Below are positions 42,103-51,862 of a stretch of DNA of 64,000 nucleotides, piece after piece. The first letter of the stretch is position 1. Every line of letters begins with the position of its first letter. The notes beneath the pieces are model-generated. The model was not told where the DNA came from, searched no databases, and saw only the letters and a program-made list of their open reading frames with translations. The stretch is from Cohaesibacter sp. Its GTDB lineage: Bacteria; Pseudomonadota; Alphaproteobacteria; Rhizobiales; Cohaesibacteraceae. The position numbers were made by a program, and so were the translations under genes. The DNA is taken from the NCBI GenBank assembly GCA_025800105.1, contig JAOXSG010000131.1, positions 1 to 64,000 of the forward strand, given 5' to 3'.

Positions 42103-42766
42103 GTCCGTCTCCCGTTGTCCTTGGGAGATTTATAGAAGTATCCGATTGAATTTATTCAAATATTGGCGGTGTAATTTTAATATAATTTTCTGGAAATTAT
42201 AGAATATATCTATTTTTATTTGTATTTATTTTTGTTTTTATTTGAATAAAAATTCATTTTACTTAATTTCAAATTGTGTTTTATTTTGATATTGATTTGA
42301 CTGAAATCTGTTTCAAATTTTAGCCAAGTTTGAACGATCTGCTCTGAGCGGCAGATTACCGGGCTTTTTCTTGTGATTTGAAGGGGTGAGGTTTTTGTTT
42401 TGGCGATGCTTTATCGGTTTCACAAGGCCAATAAAGTGGGGGCGCATGGGTAAGATGTAAGAGCCTGTTGGATCTTTCCTTGCGCTGGATATGCTTTTTG
42501 TTGCTTCTTGAGAGGGACTTGCGCTGCTCAAAAGCCATTTTCAGGGGCACAAAAAAAGTCAAAAAAAATGATTTTTTTGATGTGAATAGGGATCGATATG
42601 GGGATTATGCGCAAGTCTTGGGGCTTGATGTGCTGAGAGCGGGGCCCAATCTCTCGCCTTTAGAGCGTTTTTTATACGCTTATTGGGGCTCGAACACTCT
42701 TACTTAGGTTGATGCGTCCAAGTGGTGGCTCGAGCCTTGCGCTTTTTCTTGTTTGAAGATGGTCAA
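42103..42766. other. AT-rich region without genes
   Basis: These 664 bases hold no gene I can support. The part from about 42160 to 42310 is strongly AT-rich and likely holds the transglutaminase promoter. Small hairpins are visible: ATCTGC/GCAGAT near 42337-42356, and an A/T-only stem near 42558-42582 (TCAAAAAAA/TTTTTTTGA). Confidence 0.5.
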
Positions 42767-43375
42767 TCAGCTTAGATTGTGGTCGATATTTTCATCGTGC
42801 TGGACAGCTGCAAATTCGATGGCCAGACCATCTTCCAGATGTCTGACAACTTGCGCCTGAATTTTGCCGATTGTGATGCGTTTGCCAATGGCCGGGCGGA
42901 CTTTTGTTTTCAAGGCTGCGCCAGATAGAGACAAGTCGAGAACGCGGCACATATGTTCGCTGCCGTCATCCATGACGAGTTTGGTGATTGGGTTTTTTGG
43001 GGTGCGGCGCTCATGACGGCGATCTTCGGGCAGATTCAAAATATGCCGGTTTGCGAGCCATGTCAGCTGGGAGGCCAATTTATCGCGTTTGCGCAGGGTT
43101 GCATCCACTGCAACGGCAAAGCCGCCTTCTATTTTGCGGACAATTTTGCCTTCAATGCGGCCAATATGATCAATATAGGCAATGATGCGTTCGCCAATTT
43201 CGCCTCGTACTGGGGCGATCATTGCCAATCCACCTGGCGACATATTGATCACCTGACAAGGATATTCTTTTTTGTTTTCCAGCATGAAACGGCCAAGGAG
43301 ATTGACCTGAACCCGTTGATGGTTCCGGCGTTCTGTAACCCGAGGCAAGACTGAATTTTGCAATACCGCTGACAT
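42767..43375 (-). CDS. Two-domain PilZ protein (probable c-di-GMP receptor)
   Basis: The protein has about 202 residues from ATG 43375; further upstream starts (43408, 43429 or TTG 43501) are possible. Two PilZ domains are visible. The first has RRNHQRVQVNLLGRF and CQVINMSPGGLAMIAP. The second has DRRHERRTPKNPITKLVM and CRVLDLSLSGAALKT. Both keep an arginine-rich N-terminal motif and the D/N-x-S-x-x-G motif, so both may bind c-di-GMP. Linked to the HD-GYP protein at 61333 only by second-messenger logic. Confidence 0.85.
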   Translation of the reverse strand: MSAVLQNSVLPRVTERRNHQRVQVNLLGRFMLENKKEYPCQVINMSPGGLAMIAPVRGEIGERIIAYIDHIGRIEGKIVRKIEGGFAVAVDATLRKRDKLASQLTWLANRHILNLPEDRRHERRTPKNPITKLVMDDGSEHMCRVLDLSLSGAALKTKVRPAIGKRITIGKIQAQVVRHLEDGLAIEFAAVQHDENIDHNLS

Positions 43376-43518
43376 GTCTGATTGGCAATCCCGAAAAAAG
43401 TTGGCCATATAGATGATATGGCATGACATTTCGTCAGGGCATCCTAGCTCTGTTATGGTTAACAAAGCCTTTTGACAATCAATCTGTTTGGAATTGTCCA
43501 AATATTATTGTCAGCAGC

Positions 43519-44160
43519 TCATGTTCCTTTGCCGCCGTCAAAGACCATCAGGTGCCCCACTCTTTTTTGTGGCATGGAGGCTGAGGAGGGGGCTAGAGAG
43601 CCGGTTGGCATGATATTTTGTCTGGCAGGCTCGGCTGTTTCTGGATTGCGCATGAAAGCAGGGCGCTCGTCAGGCCAGATCAGGCGCAAAGAGGTGACGC
43701 TTAAATCCTGCAAAGGCCAAATGCCGATCCAATAGGGCATGTCCAGCGGGCTGGCTGCACCCAGAATGCGTGTTTTGGGCTGACCATAATGGCGCAAAGG
43801 CAGCAAAATGGTTTCAAATTGCAGGCTTTGGCCGCGCTCTGTTGTGCCTTCAAAGCCAATGACTGCGGCGGCTTCGTCATCTGCGACAGCGGTGAGCAGG
43901 ATTTTGATGCTGGCCAGATCTTCCTTTTTCCAGAGATCAAGGAAATTGCGACCCTTTAACTCGCGGCAGAAGGAGCCACACAACCGGGTTCCGGCAAGGC
44001 GAAAGGTCTGGCTGTCTTCATCATTATATTCCAAAATGAAGGTATCGCCCAGAATGGCATGAATTTCAGCCGGATCAATATCGCTGCGTTCCGGTGCGGT
44101 ACGGCCTCCGCGCAGACCATCCCAATATGTATAGAGCTCTCGGGTCACCTGATGTTTCAT
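43519..44160 (-). CDS. PAS-domain protein
   Basis: The protein has 213 residues from ATG 44160, with AGAGA upstream. The sequence SDIDPAEIHAILGDTFILEYNDEDSQTFRLAGTRLCGSFCRELKGRNFLDLW is typical of the alphaproteobacterial PAS_5 (DUF1013-type regulator) group. It has no output domain. It is divergent from the ncRNA region to its right and lies 143 bases upstream of the PilZ gene, on the same strand. Confidence 0.8.
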   Translation of the reverse strand: MKHQVTRELYTYWDGLRGGRTAPERSDIDPAEIHAILGDTFILEYNDEDSQTFRLAGTRLCGSFCRELKGRNFLDLWKKEDLASIKILLTAVADDEAAAVIGFEGTTERGQSLQFETILLPLRHYGQPKTRILGAASPLDMPYWIGIWPLQDLSVTSLRLIWPDERPAFMRNPETAEPARQNIMPTGSLAPSSASMPQKRVGHLMVFDGGKGT

Positions 44161-44449
44161 TGTTGATCTCTTTTTCGCATATTGTCCCATTTTCTGTCTC
44201 AGACTGGGACAATGAAGGCCATAATGTCTGTTTGTCTTTTTGAGTTGCAGACTTTGTGCCAGTTTCAAGAGAGGGCAGGTGCATTGAGGCGTTAACCTTT
44301 CGACTTTCTATAAAGGGGAATAGGGGCCTTATTTTATTGGTTAAACGATCTGTTTGGCTGGTGTCTCGTGTTGACGCTGTTAACCTTAATATTGCTTTAC
44401 GCTTGTTTGATGGGGGCGGAGTGTGTAAACAAAGTCCTAACAGTTTCCA
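44161..44449. other. Intergenic promoter region
   Basis: No gene. The region holds the start-proximal promoter of the minus-strand PAS gene and presumably a plus-strand promoter for the candidate small RNA. TTGACG at 44371-44376 could be a -35 box, but a matching -10 is weak. Confidence 0.35.
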
Positions 44450-44572
44450 CGCCGCAACATCGGACTCCTAAAAGATTTTGCGGCGCGGCTCTTCAAACCT
44501 TTCCCGACGGAGTGCGGGAGGCGTCAGCCATCTGATTTGATCCGTTAGAGATCGAACAGGTGGCTTTTTTTT
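44450..44572 (+). ncRNA. Candidate small RNA with terminator
   Basis: CGCCGCAA (44450-44457) pairs with TTGCGGCG (44478-44485). A second hairpin, CCCG/CGGG, is near 44503-44518. A long terminator hairpin follows: AGCCATCTG (44526-44534) with CAGGTGGCT (44557-44565), extended inward by GATC/GATC, then eight T residues. No plus-strand gene precedes it, so this terminator must end a non-coding transcript. Its 5' end is uncertain and could lie up to 80 bases upstream. Confidence 0.5.
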
Positions 44573-44730
44573 GCCTTTTTGCTTGGGTTCGTTATGGGAA
44601 AATATGTGAGGCGCAGACTCTTTGCGTCTTTTGATTTGTTGTCCTCTTGATGAAAGTTTCTTTACTTCCAATATGAGAGAATGGCGGACAATGACAAAAA
44701 TTAGCGGGTCTGGGGTGAAGGAGACAGAGA

Positions 44731-45504
44731 ATGGTGCAGTTTGGCAAGAATGGTGGATCCTGGAATATGCCAGATGGTCGTCCTCCCTATAGAGAGCCGA
44801 TGTTCAATTTGCCGCAACCCATTATGGTGTTGGGTGGCTTGATGATTGCCATTCATGTTGTGCGGGAATTTTTTCTGTCTGATTTTCAGGCGGTTAGCAT
44901 TTTGGCGACGTTTGCTTTCATTCCGGCGAAAGCAGGGGATATCTGGACCTTTGTAACCTATGCCTTTTTGCATGGTAGCTGGATGCATTTGATTTTGAAT
45001 CTGGTCTGGATGGCAGCCTTTGCAACCGTTGTGTTGCGCCGGATCGGGACAGCGCGTTTTGCTGGCTTTTTTGTGGTGACCGCTGTTGCCGGGGCGGGGT
45101 TGCATTCTCTCTTTCATGCGGGAAGCGCGACGCCGCTGGTTGGTGTTTCTGCTGTTTTGTCGGGGGCTATGGCCGCGTCCGCGCGGTTTGCTTTCAGCGG
45201 TTATGGGTCTTGGAGTGATGCCTTGCAAGCCTCTCATCGTCAGCCTTGTCTGACTTTGCAGCAACTTCGCAACAATAAGCAGGCCATGGCTTTTTTGACG
45301 GTTTGGCTGGTGTTGAACCTGATTTTTGGTGTGCTGTCTTTGGGCGGTGGCGGATCTTCTATCGCATGGGAAGCGCATTTGGGTGGTTTTGTGGCCGGCT
45401 TGCTCTTGTTTCCCTATTTCGATTCTTTTTCGCAAGGTCCAAGAAAGCCATCTGAGCCAAAGCAGAAAAAGAAAGATCATCCGCATATTCGCGTGATTAA
45501 ATAA
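44731..45504 (+). CDS. Rhomboid-family intramembrane serine protease
   Basis: The protein has 257 residues, with AGGAGA before the ATG. Six membrane helices are visible. The catalytic serine lies in GVSAVLSGAM (helix 4) and the histidine in WEAHLGGFVAGLLLFPYFD (helix 6). The conserved HGSWMHLILNLVWM block is loop 1 to helix 2. A charged C-terminal tail (KPSEPKQKKKDHPH) faces the cytosol. It cleaves membrane-embedded substrates; the natural target is unknown. Confidence 0.92.
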   Translation: MVQFGKNGGSWNMPDGRPPYREPMFNLPQPIMVLGGLMIAIHVVREFFLSDFQAVSILATFAFIPAKAGDIWTFVTYAFLHGSWMHLILNLVWMAAFATVVLRRIGTARFAGFFVVTAVAGAGLHSLFHAGSATPLVGVSAVLSGAMAASARFAFSGYGSWSDALQASHRQPCLTLQQLRNNKQAMAFLTVWLVLNLIFGVLSLGGGGSSIAWEAHLGGFVAGLLLFPYFDSFSQGPRKPSEPKQKKKDHPHIRVIK

Positions 45505-45812
45505 TGTCATATCTGTCTGGGGCTTTTGCTGCCTATGGTTCGCGGGTTGTGATGAAGGCGCGAGAGGCATGTGTTTATAGGAATTGGGGATTGTTTTTGT
45601 GGCTTTCTTCTGTTCTTTGCATCTTTCGTTCAGCATATGCGTTAGTTTTGCTTTGGCCTCTTGTCTTCTTTGCTAAATCGTCGCAGACTTTCTTTTAAAG
45701 GAGTGATCACGCTTTAAAGGCGCTGGTTACAGCTATATTTGAATGCAAGGGAAAAGACCTGCCATAGTCTTCTATTGGCTTTCCGTTGCAGATTGTATGA
45801 AGGAGGACGCCG

Positions 45813-46241
45813 ATGACTGTCGCAACAATTCTTGATCGTAAAGGCCGGGACGTTTTTACCCTAGCGCCAGATACTCCCATTGCCGAGATCGTGGATTTGC
45901 TATGCGAGAAGAAAATCGGTGTTGTTTTGTTGGCGCAAGATGGCAAATTGTGCGGCATTCTGTCTGAGCGTGATATTGTTGGCGCTTTGGCCAGTGGTGG
46001 GCAGGATGTTCTAAAACAACCTGCCTCTGCTTATATGACATGTGACGTGATTTGCTGTGCTGAGAATGAGACCGTAGTTTCGGTGATGCAGCGCATGACT
46101 GCCGGTCATTTTCGCCATATGCCGGTTTTGGAAAATGGGGCTTTGATCGGTCTGATTTCCATTGGTGATGTGGTCAAACATCGCATTGAGCAGACAGAGA
46201 AAGAAGCCGCCGATATGCGCGCCTATATTGCTGCGGGATAA
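45813..46241 (+). CDS. CBS-domain protein
   Basis: The protein has 142 residues, with GGAGG before the ATG. Two tandem CBS motifs are visible: VFTLAPDTPIAEIVDLLCEKKIGVVLLAQDGKLCGILSERDIV, and MTCDVICCAENETVVSVMQRMTAGHFRHMPVLENGALIGLISIGDVVKHRI. CBS pairs bind adenine nucleotides. No catalytic domain is attached. It is followed by a strong terminator. Confidence 0.92.
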   Translation: MTVATILDRKGRDVFTLAPDTPIAEIVDLLCEKKIGVVLLAQDGKLCGILSERDIVGALASGGQDVLKQPASAYMTCDVICCAENETVVSVMQRMTAGHFRHMPVLENGALIGLISIGDVVKHRIEQTEKEAADMRAYIAAG

Positions 46242-46273
46242 ATTCCCGTTTGCTCTATGTAAATGCTCTATAG

Positions 46274-46302
46274 AAAAGCAGGGTTTGGCCCTGCTTTTTT
46301 AT
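46274..46302 (+). terminator. Intrinsic terminator after the CBS gene
   Basis: AAAAGCAGGG (46274-46283) and CCCTGCTTTT (46289-46298) pair perfectly across a five-base loop, with further T residues. It lies between convergent genes and can serve both strands. Confidence 0.92.
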
Positions 46303-46311
46303 ATCAGGCAC

Positions 46312-47316
46312 TTATGCATGCATGTCTTTTGAGATTTCCTTGAAATCTTCTATGACTTTTTGAGTGGCAAGATAGCCAGCTTCAATTGCTTCTTGCGCGC
46401 GGTGAAATTCGAACATGCCGATTTGGTGTACGCGCGGGCTGATCATGATGTCAGGCGGGTCGCCTGCCAATCGCGAGCGACTGATGCGGTCCTGAATGAT
46501 GGTATAGGCATCAAACATAACCGAGGAAATGCCCGGTGTTTGATTGTTGCCAAAGAAGATGGATTTAAAGCCTGAAAAAGCGGTTGGTTGCGCTTGGATC
46601 GTTTCTTCCTCTTCACAAGGCTGGATCACTTCGTGCGGATCGTCAGCATTGGGAATGATTGAGCCGCGCCCAAAAGAGGCATCACTTAAATTCACCGCCA
46701 GCACAATGCGGGCGCCCATAGAGCGGGCCAGTGACACGGGCACCGGATTGACCAATGCTCCGTCTACCAGATGGCGGCCATTGACGGTGACAGGATTGAA
46801 GATGCCGGGCAGGGCATATGATGCCTGCATGGCAGTGACCAGATGACCGCGACGTAGCCAGATTTCATGTCCTGTTGCCAATTCTGTTGCCACAGCCATA
46901 AAGGGCATTGGCAGATCTTCGATTGTGGCATCTTCCAGATAGCGATGGAGCAGGCGGGTGAGGCGGGAGCCATTGATCAGGCTTTTGCCCGAAAAATTGA
47001 CATCCAGCAGGCCTAATAAGCGGCGCGGCGTGAGGCTGTTGGCAAATTCTTCCAATCTGTCCAGATGCCCTGCGGCATAGCAGCCGCCAACCACTGCGCC
47101 AATGGATGTGCCGGTAATGATGTCCGGTTTTATGCCTGCTTCTTGCAGGGCATGGAGAACGCCAATATGAGACCAGCCTTTTGCTGCGCCACCGCCTAAG
47201 GCAAGTCCGATGCTGGCCTTGGGTGTGCAAGGGGCTGGGTGCATTTGTTCGGTTGTGTTTTGATCATTCTCATTTTTTGAGGTGGGTGAGAAATAATCAA
47301 GAACATGGGCCAACAT
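46312..47316 (-). CDS. Patatin-like phospholipase (RssA type)
   Basis: The protein has 334 residues. The glycine-rich oxyanion loop is GLALGGGAAKGWSHIGVLHAL, the nucleophile is in GTSIGAVVGG, and the catalytic aspartate is in HLVDGALVNPVPVSLAR. The length and the conserved extra C-terminal region (PPDIMISPRVHQIGMFEFHRAQEAIEAGY) match the RssA/NTE-like bacterial family. Substrate lipid is unknown. It lies upstream of hisI/folE on the same strand but after a gap of more than 100 bases. Confidence 0.92.
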   Translation of the reverse strand: MLAHVLDYFSPTSKNENDQNTTEQMHPAPCTPKASIGLALGGGAAKGWSHIGVLHALQEAGIKPDIITGTSIGAVVGGCYAAGHLDRLEEFANSLTPRRLLGLLDVNFSGKSLINGSRLTRLLHRYLEDATIEDLPMPFMAVATELATGHEIWLRRGHLVTAMQASYALPGIFNPVTVNGRHLVDGALVNPVPVSLARSMGARIVLAVNLSDASFGRGSIIPNADDPHEVIQPCEEEETIQAQPTAFSGFKSIFFGNNQTPGISSVMFDAYTIIQDRISRSRLAGDPPDIMISPRVHQIGMFEFHRAQEAIEAGYLATQKVIEDFKEISKDMHA

Positions 47317-47442
47317 GGCGATCTCCTTTCACCTTTCAGGATAGGAGATTTGATTTCTTAAACCATTAACAATTGCATTTTTTTCGTCACTTTGATGTGA
47401 CGGAGAGGTGAGGGACTTGCTGAGGCTCGTATCAAGCTTTTG

Positions 47443-47916
47443 CTATTCATAGACTTTTTTAGGGTCGAACAGCGGACTGTCTTCTTTGAAGCTCAGGGTT
47501 GTGGTGCCGTCTTTTTGTGTGGCAGCACGATAAAAGCAGGATTTGAAGCCCTGATGGCAATTGGCGGTGGCGCCGCGTGTGCGGACCTTGAGCCAGATGG
47601 CATCCTGATCGCAATCTGTGCGTATTTCTATCACATCCTGCACATTGCCGCTGGTGGCGCCCTTGTGCCAGAGTTCTTGGCGAGAGCGGCTCCAATAATG
47701 GGCTTCTTTTGTGTTAAGGGTCAGTTGCAGGCTTTGCGCATTCATATAGGCAAACATCACCACATCCCCGCTATCAGCATCGCTGACAATGGCCGGGATC
47801 AGTCCGTTTGCGTCAAATTTGGGCAGGAAATGTGTGCCCAATTCGATTTCGTCTTTGCTGCTTTGAGCTTGGCTTTCGAAGGGCACACACATGATTCCAT
47901 TCTTTTCCTGTCTCAC
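47443..47916 (-). CDS. hisI: Phosphoribosyl-AMP cyclohydrolase
   Basis: This 157-residue protein catalyses the third step of histidine synthesis, opening the adenine ring of PR-AMP. It shows MFAYMNAQSLQLTLNTKEAHYWSRSRQELWHKGATSGNVQDVIEIRTDCDQDAIWLKV in order. It also has the metal ligands in TDCDQDAIW and the late NCHQGFKSCFYR. It is monofunctional with no HisE domain. An alternative start is ATG at residue 9. It is the second gene after folE on the minus strand. Confidence 0.95.
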   Translation of the reverse strand: MRQEKNGIMCVPFESQAQSSKDEIELGTHFLPKFDANGLIPAIVSDADSGDVVMFAYMNAQSLQLTLNTKEAHYWSRSRQELWHKGATSGNVQDVIEIRTDCDQDAIWLKVRTRGATANCHQGFKSCFYRAATQKDGTTTLSFKEDSPLFDPKKVYE

Positions 47917-47947
47917 GCACGCTTTGAAGCGAAGGATCAGGGCGCGA

Positions 47948-48580
47948 TTAGCGCACCCCGATCAGGGTCATGAAACGGTCTTGTTTTGTCTGATCTTCTT
48001 CAAACACACCGGTGAAAGTGGTGGTGACGGTTGAAACACCCTTTTTCTGGACGCCGCGCATGGACATGCACATATGCTCTGCTTCCATGACCAGGGCAAT
48101 GCCGCGCGGATTGAGGGTCTTTTCAATCACCTCGATGATTTGCGCGGTCAGGGTTTCCTGTGTTTGCAGACGGCGGGCATAAGTATCGATCACCCGTGCC
48201 AGTTTGGATAGCCCGACAACCCCATCGGAGGGGTAATAAGCGATATGGGCCTTGCCGAAGAAGGGCACCATGTGATGCTCGCAAGCAGAGAAAAATTCTA
48301 CATCGCGCAGCAAAACCATATCCTTATAGCCGTTCACCTCTTTAAAGGTGCGTTGTAATGGCACGACCGGATCTTCGTTATAGCCTCTGTAAAGCTCCTG
48401 ATAGGCTTTGACAAAGCGTGCCGGGGTGTCCTGCAAGCCTTCGCGGCTTGGGTCTTCTCCGATCCATTCAATCAGGGTGCGAACGGCAGCTTCCGCGTCC
48501 TGCCGGGATGGGCGTTTCTTTTCTGTCACAGTCTGTCCCTGAACCGGCTGATCGGCGGTCTGTGTTGTAATGATTGTGTC
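47948..48580 (-). CDS. folE: GTP cyclohydrolase I
   Basis: The protein has 210 residues from ATG 48580, with AAGGAG upstream; ATG 48604 is less likely. It converts GTP to dihydroneopterin triphosphate, the first folate step. The family markers are [27 protein letters not shown], the zinc site [44 protein letters not shown], and [23 protein letters not shown]. All catalytic Cys and His residues (CEHH, EAEHMCM) are present. Confidence 0.97.
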   Translation of the reverse strand, partial: DTIITTQTADQPVQGQTVTEKKRPSRQDAEAAVRTLIEWIGEDPSREGLQDTPARFVKAYQELYRGYNEDPVVPLQRTFKEVNGYKDMVLLRDVEFFSACEHHMVPFFGKAHIAYYPSDGVVGLSKLARVIDTYARRLQTQETLTAQIIEVIEKTLNPRGIALVMEAEHMCMSMRGVQKKGVSTVTTTFTGVFEEDQTKQDRFMTLIGVR

Positions 48581-48924
48581 CATGACCGAGCAAAGCTCCT
48601 TCATTGTTCCCGCTGGCTGCGGTTGTTACGCGTATGGCGTACAAAATTTCCACCAAATGGGTATCCCGCTCAGTTTGTCAAAGCCATTCTGAAAGCTTCC
48701 TCAAACAAACGGGATGCGACATCTTGCACGTTTTTGGCTGTTTGTCAGTAGCAAAAAACTGATTATCATCATGTAATGTTATATCGTTACTCTTTTGTCG
48801 GTTTTGTTCAAATGGAATTTATTGCAAAGGGCTATGATAACCTTGTTTCTCTTCCCATATAAGGGTTATAGGGAAGATTGACAGCTTTGGATGAATAAGA
48901 CACAGCAAAACAGGCGTAATTTCT
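48581..48924. other. Divergent promoter region between folE and the Fe-S scaffold gene
   Basis: These 344 bases contain no gene. They are AT-rich from about 48730 on and should hold the folE promoter and the promoter of the scaffold gene. I see no clear riboswitch or strong palindrome. Confidence 0.4.
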
Positions 48925-49362
48925 ATGTTGGATGCCATCTATAATAAGAAAATTCTGGAATTTGCGGGCAATATAGAACGCCTTGAGCGATTGGACAATC
49001 CTCAGGCCTCTGCCCGTGCGCATAGCAAATTATGCGGGTCTACCATTGATGTGGATTTGATTATGCAAGATGGCAAAGTTGTGGATTTTGGTCACAAGGT
49101 CAATGCCTGTGCTTTGGGGCAGGCGGCGGCCAGCGTGATGGCGCGCAAAGTGATTGGGCAAGGTGGTGATGAGTTGCGTTCTATTCGCGCTGTCATGCAT
49201 GCCATGCTTAAAGAGGGAGGTCCTGTTCCGCAAGGCTATTGGGAAGATCTGAAATATCTGGAGCCGGTCAAGGATTATCCTGCGCGCCATACGTCCAGCT
49301 TGCTGATTTTTGATGCCGTGGTGGATGCGGTTGAACAGATTGAGCGCAGTGGGGCGCAGTGA
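48925..49362 (+). CDS. Iron-sulfur cluster scaffold protein (NifU-N/IscU-like)
   Basis: The protein has 145 residues. It has the three-cysteine pattern of U-type scaffolds: AHSKLCGSTIDVDLIMQ, NACALGQAAASVMA, and a C-terminal region HTSSLLIFDAVVDAVE. The first two segments hold a conserved cysteine each. The third cysteine normally found near the C-terminus is replaced by a serine-rich segment, so the role may differ from IscU. The stop codon lies one codon before the yidD start, so the two are cotranslated. Confidence 0.85.
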   Translation: MLDAIYNKKILEFAGNIERLERLDNPQASARAHSKLCGSTIDVDLIMQDGKVVDFGHKVNACALGQAAASVMARKVIGQGGDELRSIRAVMHAMLKEGGPVPQGYWEDLKYLEPVKDYPARHTSSLLIFDAVVDAVEQIERSGAQ

Positions 49363-49365
49363 GTG

Positions 49366-49704
49366 ATGTTCGGGCCTTTCTTTCGGCTTTTGAGTTATTT
49401 GCATCCAAGAGTTTTGCCGCTTGGCCTGATCCGGTTTTACCAGCTTTTTATTTCGCCTTTTATCGGGCGCAATTGTCGCTATGGGCCGACTTGTTCCCAT
49501 TATACAGCCGAGGCGATTGGACGATTTGGCCTTTGGGCCGGGGGCTGGATGGGGCTGGCGCGGATTGTACGCTGTCATCCTTGGGGACAGAGTGGCTTTG
49601 ATCCGGTGCCGGAGCTGTTGCCTGAGGGATCATGCTGGTATAAACCATGGTCTTACGGTTTTTGGACCGGGGATCATATTGATCCGGCCACACGGTTGGA
49701 TTAG
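49366..49704 (+). CDS. yidD: Membrane-protein insertion efficiency factor YidD
   Basis: The protein has 112 residues from ATG 49366. The YidD signature [35 protein letters not shown] is complete, including the cysteines of [11 protein letters not shown] hydrophobic N-terminal segment may associate with the membrane. YidD helps YidC insert inner-membrane proteins. It follows the Fe-S scaffold gene at once and is followed after 77 bases by thrS. Confidence 0.95.
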   Translation: MFGPFFRLLSYLHPRVLPLGLIRFYQLFISPFIGRNCRYGPTCSHYTAEAIGRFGLWAGGWMGLARIVRCHPWGQSGFDPVPELLPEGSCWYKPWSYGFWTGDHIDPATRLD

Positions 49705-49781
49705 CTCCGGGTCAGAGGCCATATTTGATCGAAACACAAGCTTACCTGTGTTGTATGCAGGAGTTGAGCAGGAGGACCTTG

Positions 49782-51743
49782 ATGGTCAATCTTACTTTCC
49801 CCGATGGATCTGTGCGTAATTATGAGCAAGGCATTTCTGGTGCCGAGGTTGCGGCAGGTATTTCCAAATCTCTCGCCAAAAAAGCCGTTGCTGTGAAACT
49901 GGATGGCGAGCTTACTGATTTGTCCGAGCCGATCTCTGCGGACGCTGCCATCGAGATTGTAACCCGAACTGATGATGATGCGCTGGAATTGATCCGCCAT
50001 GACACGGCCCATGTGCTGGCCGAAGCGGTGCAGGAATTGTTTCCGGGCACGCAGGTTACCATTGGACCGGTCATTGATAACGGCTTTTATTATGACTTTG
50101 CCCGCAATGAGCCTTTCACCATGGAAGATTTGCCTGTCATTGAAAAGAAAATGGCAGAGATCATTCAGCGTAATGCGCCTTTTACCAAAGAAGTTTGGAG
50201 CCGCAATGAGGCCAAGGCCTATTTTGCTGACAAAGGTGAGCATTATAAGGTTGAGCTGATTGACGCCATTCCTGAAGAGGAAGATGTCAAAATCTACAAG
50301 CAGGGCGATTGGCTGGATTTGTGCCGTGGGCCGCATATGGCCTCCACTGGTCAGATTGGTTCGTCTTTCAAGCTGATGAAGGTGGCCGGGGCTTATTGGC
50401 GTGGCGATTCCAACAATGCCATGTTGAGCCGTATTTACGGCACAGCCTGGGCGTCAGACAAAGATCTGAAAGCCTATTTGCATCGTTTGGAAGAAGCTGA
50501 AAAGCGTGATCACCGCAAGCTTGGCCGCGAGATGGATTTGTTCCATTTTCAGGAAGAGGCACCAGGCTCTGTTTTTTGGCATGAAAAGGGTTGGACCCTG
50601 TTCCAGACTTTGATTGCCTATATGCGTCGTCGTCAAAAGGATTGGGGCTATAAGGAAGTCAATAGCCCGGACATGATGGAAAAGACGCTGTGGGAGCAAT
50701 CTGGCCACTGGGAGAAGTTTGGTGAGAATATGTTCACCACCCAGACACCGGATGAGCGTACTTATTGCTGCAAGCCGATGAATTGTCCGGGGCATGTTCA
50801 GATCTTTAAAAATGGTCTGAAATCCTATCGGGATTTGCCGCTCAAAATTGCCGAATTTGGCAAGGTGCATCGCTATGAGCCGTCTGGCGCCTTGCATGGC
50901 ATGATGCGTGTGCGGCATTTCACACAGGATGATGCCCATATCTTTTCTGCGGAAGAGCAGATTACGGAAGTCTGCGTGGATATGAATGAGCAAATCATGT
51001 CCATTTACAAGGATTTCGGCTTTGAAGATATTCGCATCAAATTCTCAGACCGCCCGGAAAAGCGCGTTGGCTCTGATGAGGTGTGGGATGCATCGGAAGC
51101 GGCCTTGAAAACAGCGGTTGAAGCTGCGGGGCAGGATTATACGCTCAATCCCGGTGAAGGGGCTTTTTATGGTCCAAAACTGGAATATGTGTTGCGTGAT
51201 GCCATTGGCCGCGATTGGCAATGCGGCACGGTTCAGGTGGATTTGAACTTGCCGGGACGTCTTGGTGCTTTCTATATCAATACAGCAGGGGACAAGGTGT
51301 CGCCGGTGATGATCCACCGGGCTTTGTTTGGCTCTTTGGAGCGCTTCTGCGGTATTTTGATTGAGCATTATGCCGGTCATTTTCCGCTTTGGCTGGCGCC
51401 TTTGCAGGTGGTGGTCGCGACCATTACCTCTGAAGCTGACGACTATGCACGTGAGGTTCAGCAAAAGCTGACGGCGGCCGGTTTGAATGTCGAAATGGAT
51501 CTTCGCAACGAGAAGATCAATTATAAGGTTCGCGAACATTCATTGGCCAAGGTTCCGGCCTTGCTGGTTTGTGGCCGCAAGGAAGCGGAAGAGGGGACAA
51601 TCTCTATTCGCCGTCTTGGCTCCAAACATCAAACATCCATGTCTTTGGAAGAGGCGATTGCGTCCCTGACAGAAGAGGCGATTGCGCCGGATCTTCGCCG
51701 GGCGCGTGATGCAGCCAACGCAAAATTGGATGCAGCTGAATAA
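49782..51743 (+). CDS. thrS: Threonyl-tRNA synthetase
   Basis: The protein has 653 residues from ATG 49782, preceded by AGGAGG; the open frame extends upstream to 49725 without a ribosome site. The domain order is normal. A TGS domain ([23 protein letters not shown]) comes first, then the editing domain ([24 protein letters not shown] and [19 protein letters not shown]). The class II catalytic domain follows, with [31 protein letters not shown] and [13 protein letters not shown], and then the anticodon-binding domain. A terminator follows the gene. Confidence 0.98.
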   Translation: MVNLTFPDGSVRNYEQGISGAEVAAGISKSLAKKAVAVKLDGELTDLSEPISADAAIEIVTRTDDDALELIRHDTAHVLAEAVQELFPGTQVTIGPVIDNGFYYDFARNEPFTMEDLPVIEKKMAEIIQRNAPFTKEVWSRNEAKAYFADKGEHYKVELIDAIPEEEDVKIYKQGDWLDLCRGPHMASTGQIGSSFKLMKVAGAYWRGDSNNAMLSRIYGTAWASDKDLKAYLHRLEEAEKRDHRKLGREMDLFHFQEEAPGSVFWHEKGWTLFQTLIAYMRRRQKDWGYKEVNSPDMMEKTLWEQSGHWEKFGENMFTTQTPDERTYCCKPMNCPGHVQIFKNGLKSYRDLPLKIAEFGKVHRYEPSGALHGMMRVRHFTQDDAHIFSAEEQITEVCVDMNEQIMSIYKDFGFEDIRIKFSDRPEKRVGSDEVWDASEAALKTAVEAAGQDYTLNPGEGAFYGPKLEYVLRDAIGRDWQCGTVQVDLNLPGRLGAFYINTAGDKVSPVMIHRALFGSLERFCGILIEHYAGHFPLWLAPLQVVVATITSEADDYAREVQQKLTAAGLNVEMDLRNEKINYKVREHSLAKVPALLVCGRKEAEEGTISIRRLGSKHQTSMSLEEAIASLTEEAIAPDLRRARDAANAKLDAAE

Positions 51744-51770
51744 GCCTCTCTTTGGTGAGTGGATAGAGAA

Positions 51771-51802
51771 AAGGGCGTTGCTTTTGCAGCGCCCTTTTTT
51801 GT
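51771..51802 (+). terminator. Intrinsic terminator of thrS
   Basis: AAGGGCGTTGC (51771-51781) and GCAGCGCCCTT (51786-51796) pair across TTTT with one G-T wobble, then a run of T. Confidence 0.92.
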
Positions 51803-51862
51803 GCTGTTTGAACTGGTTAGCGGATTGTCTTTGTAAAATGAGTCAAGCTTTGTGCGCTATTG

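Noticed and set aside
42468..42707. 79-residue plus-strand frame in the AT-rich region
   Set aside because: No ribosome site, odd composition and no match to any family. The region is better read as non-coding.
45504..45698. 64-residue hydrophobic frame after the rhomboid gene
   Set aside because: The ATG overlaps the rhomboid stop, but there is no ribosome site and the sequence looks random. It could be real, but support is too weak.
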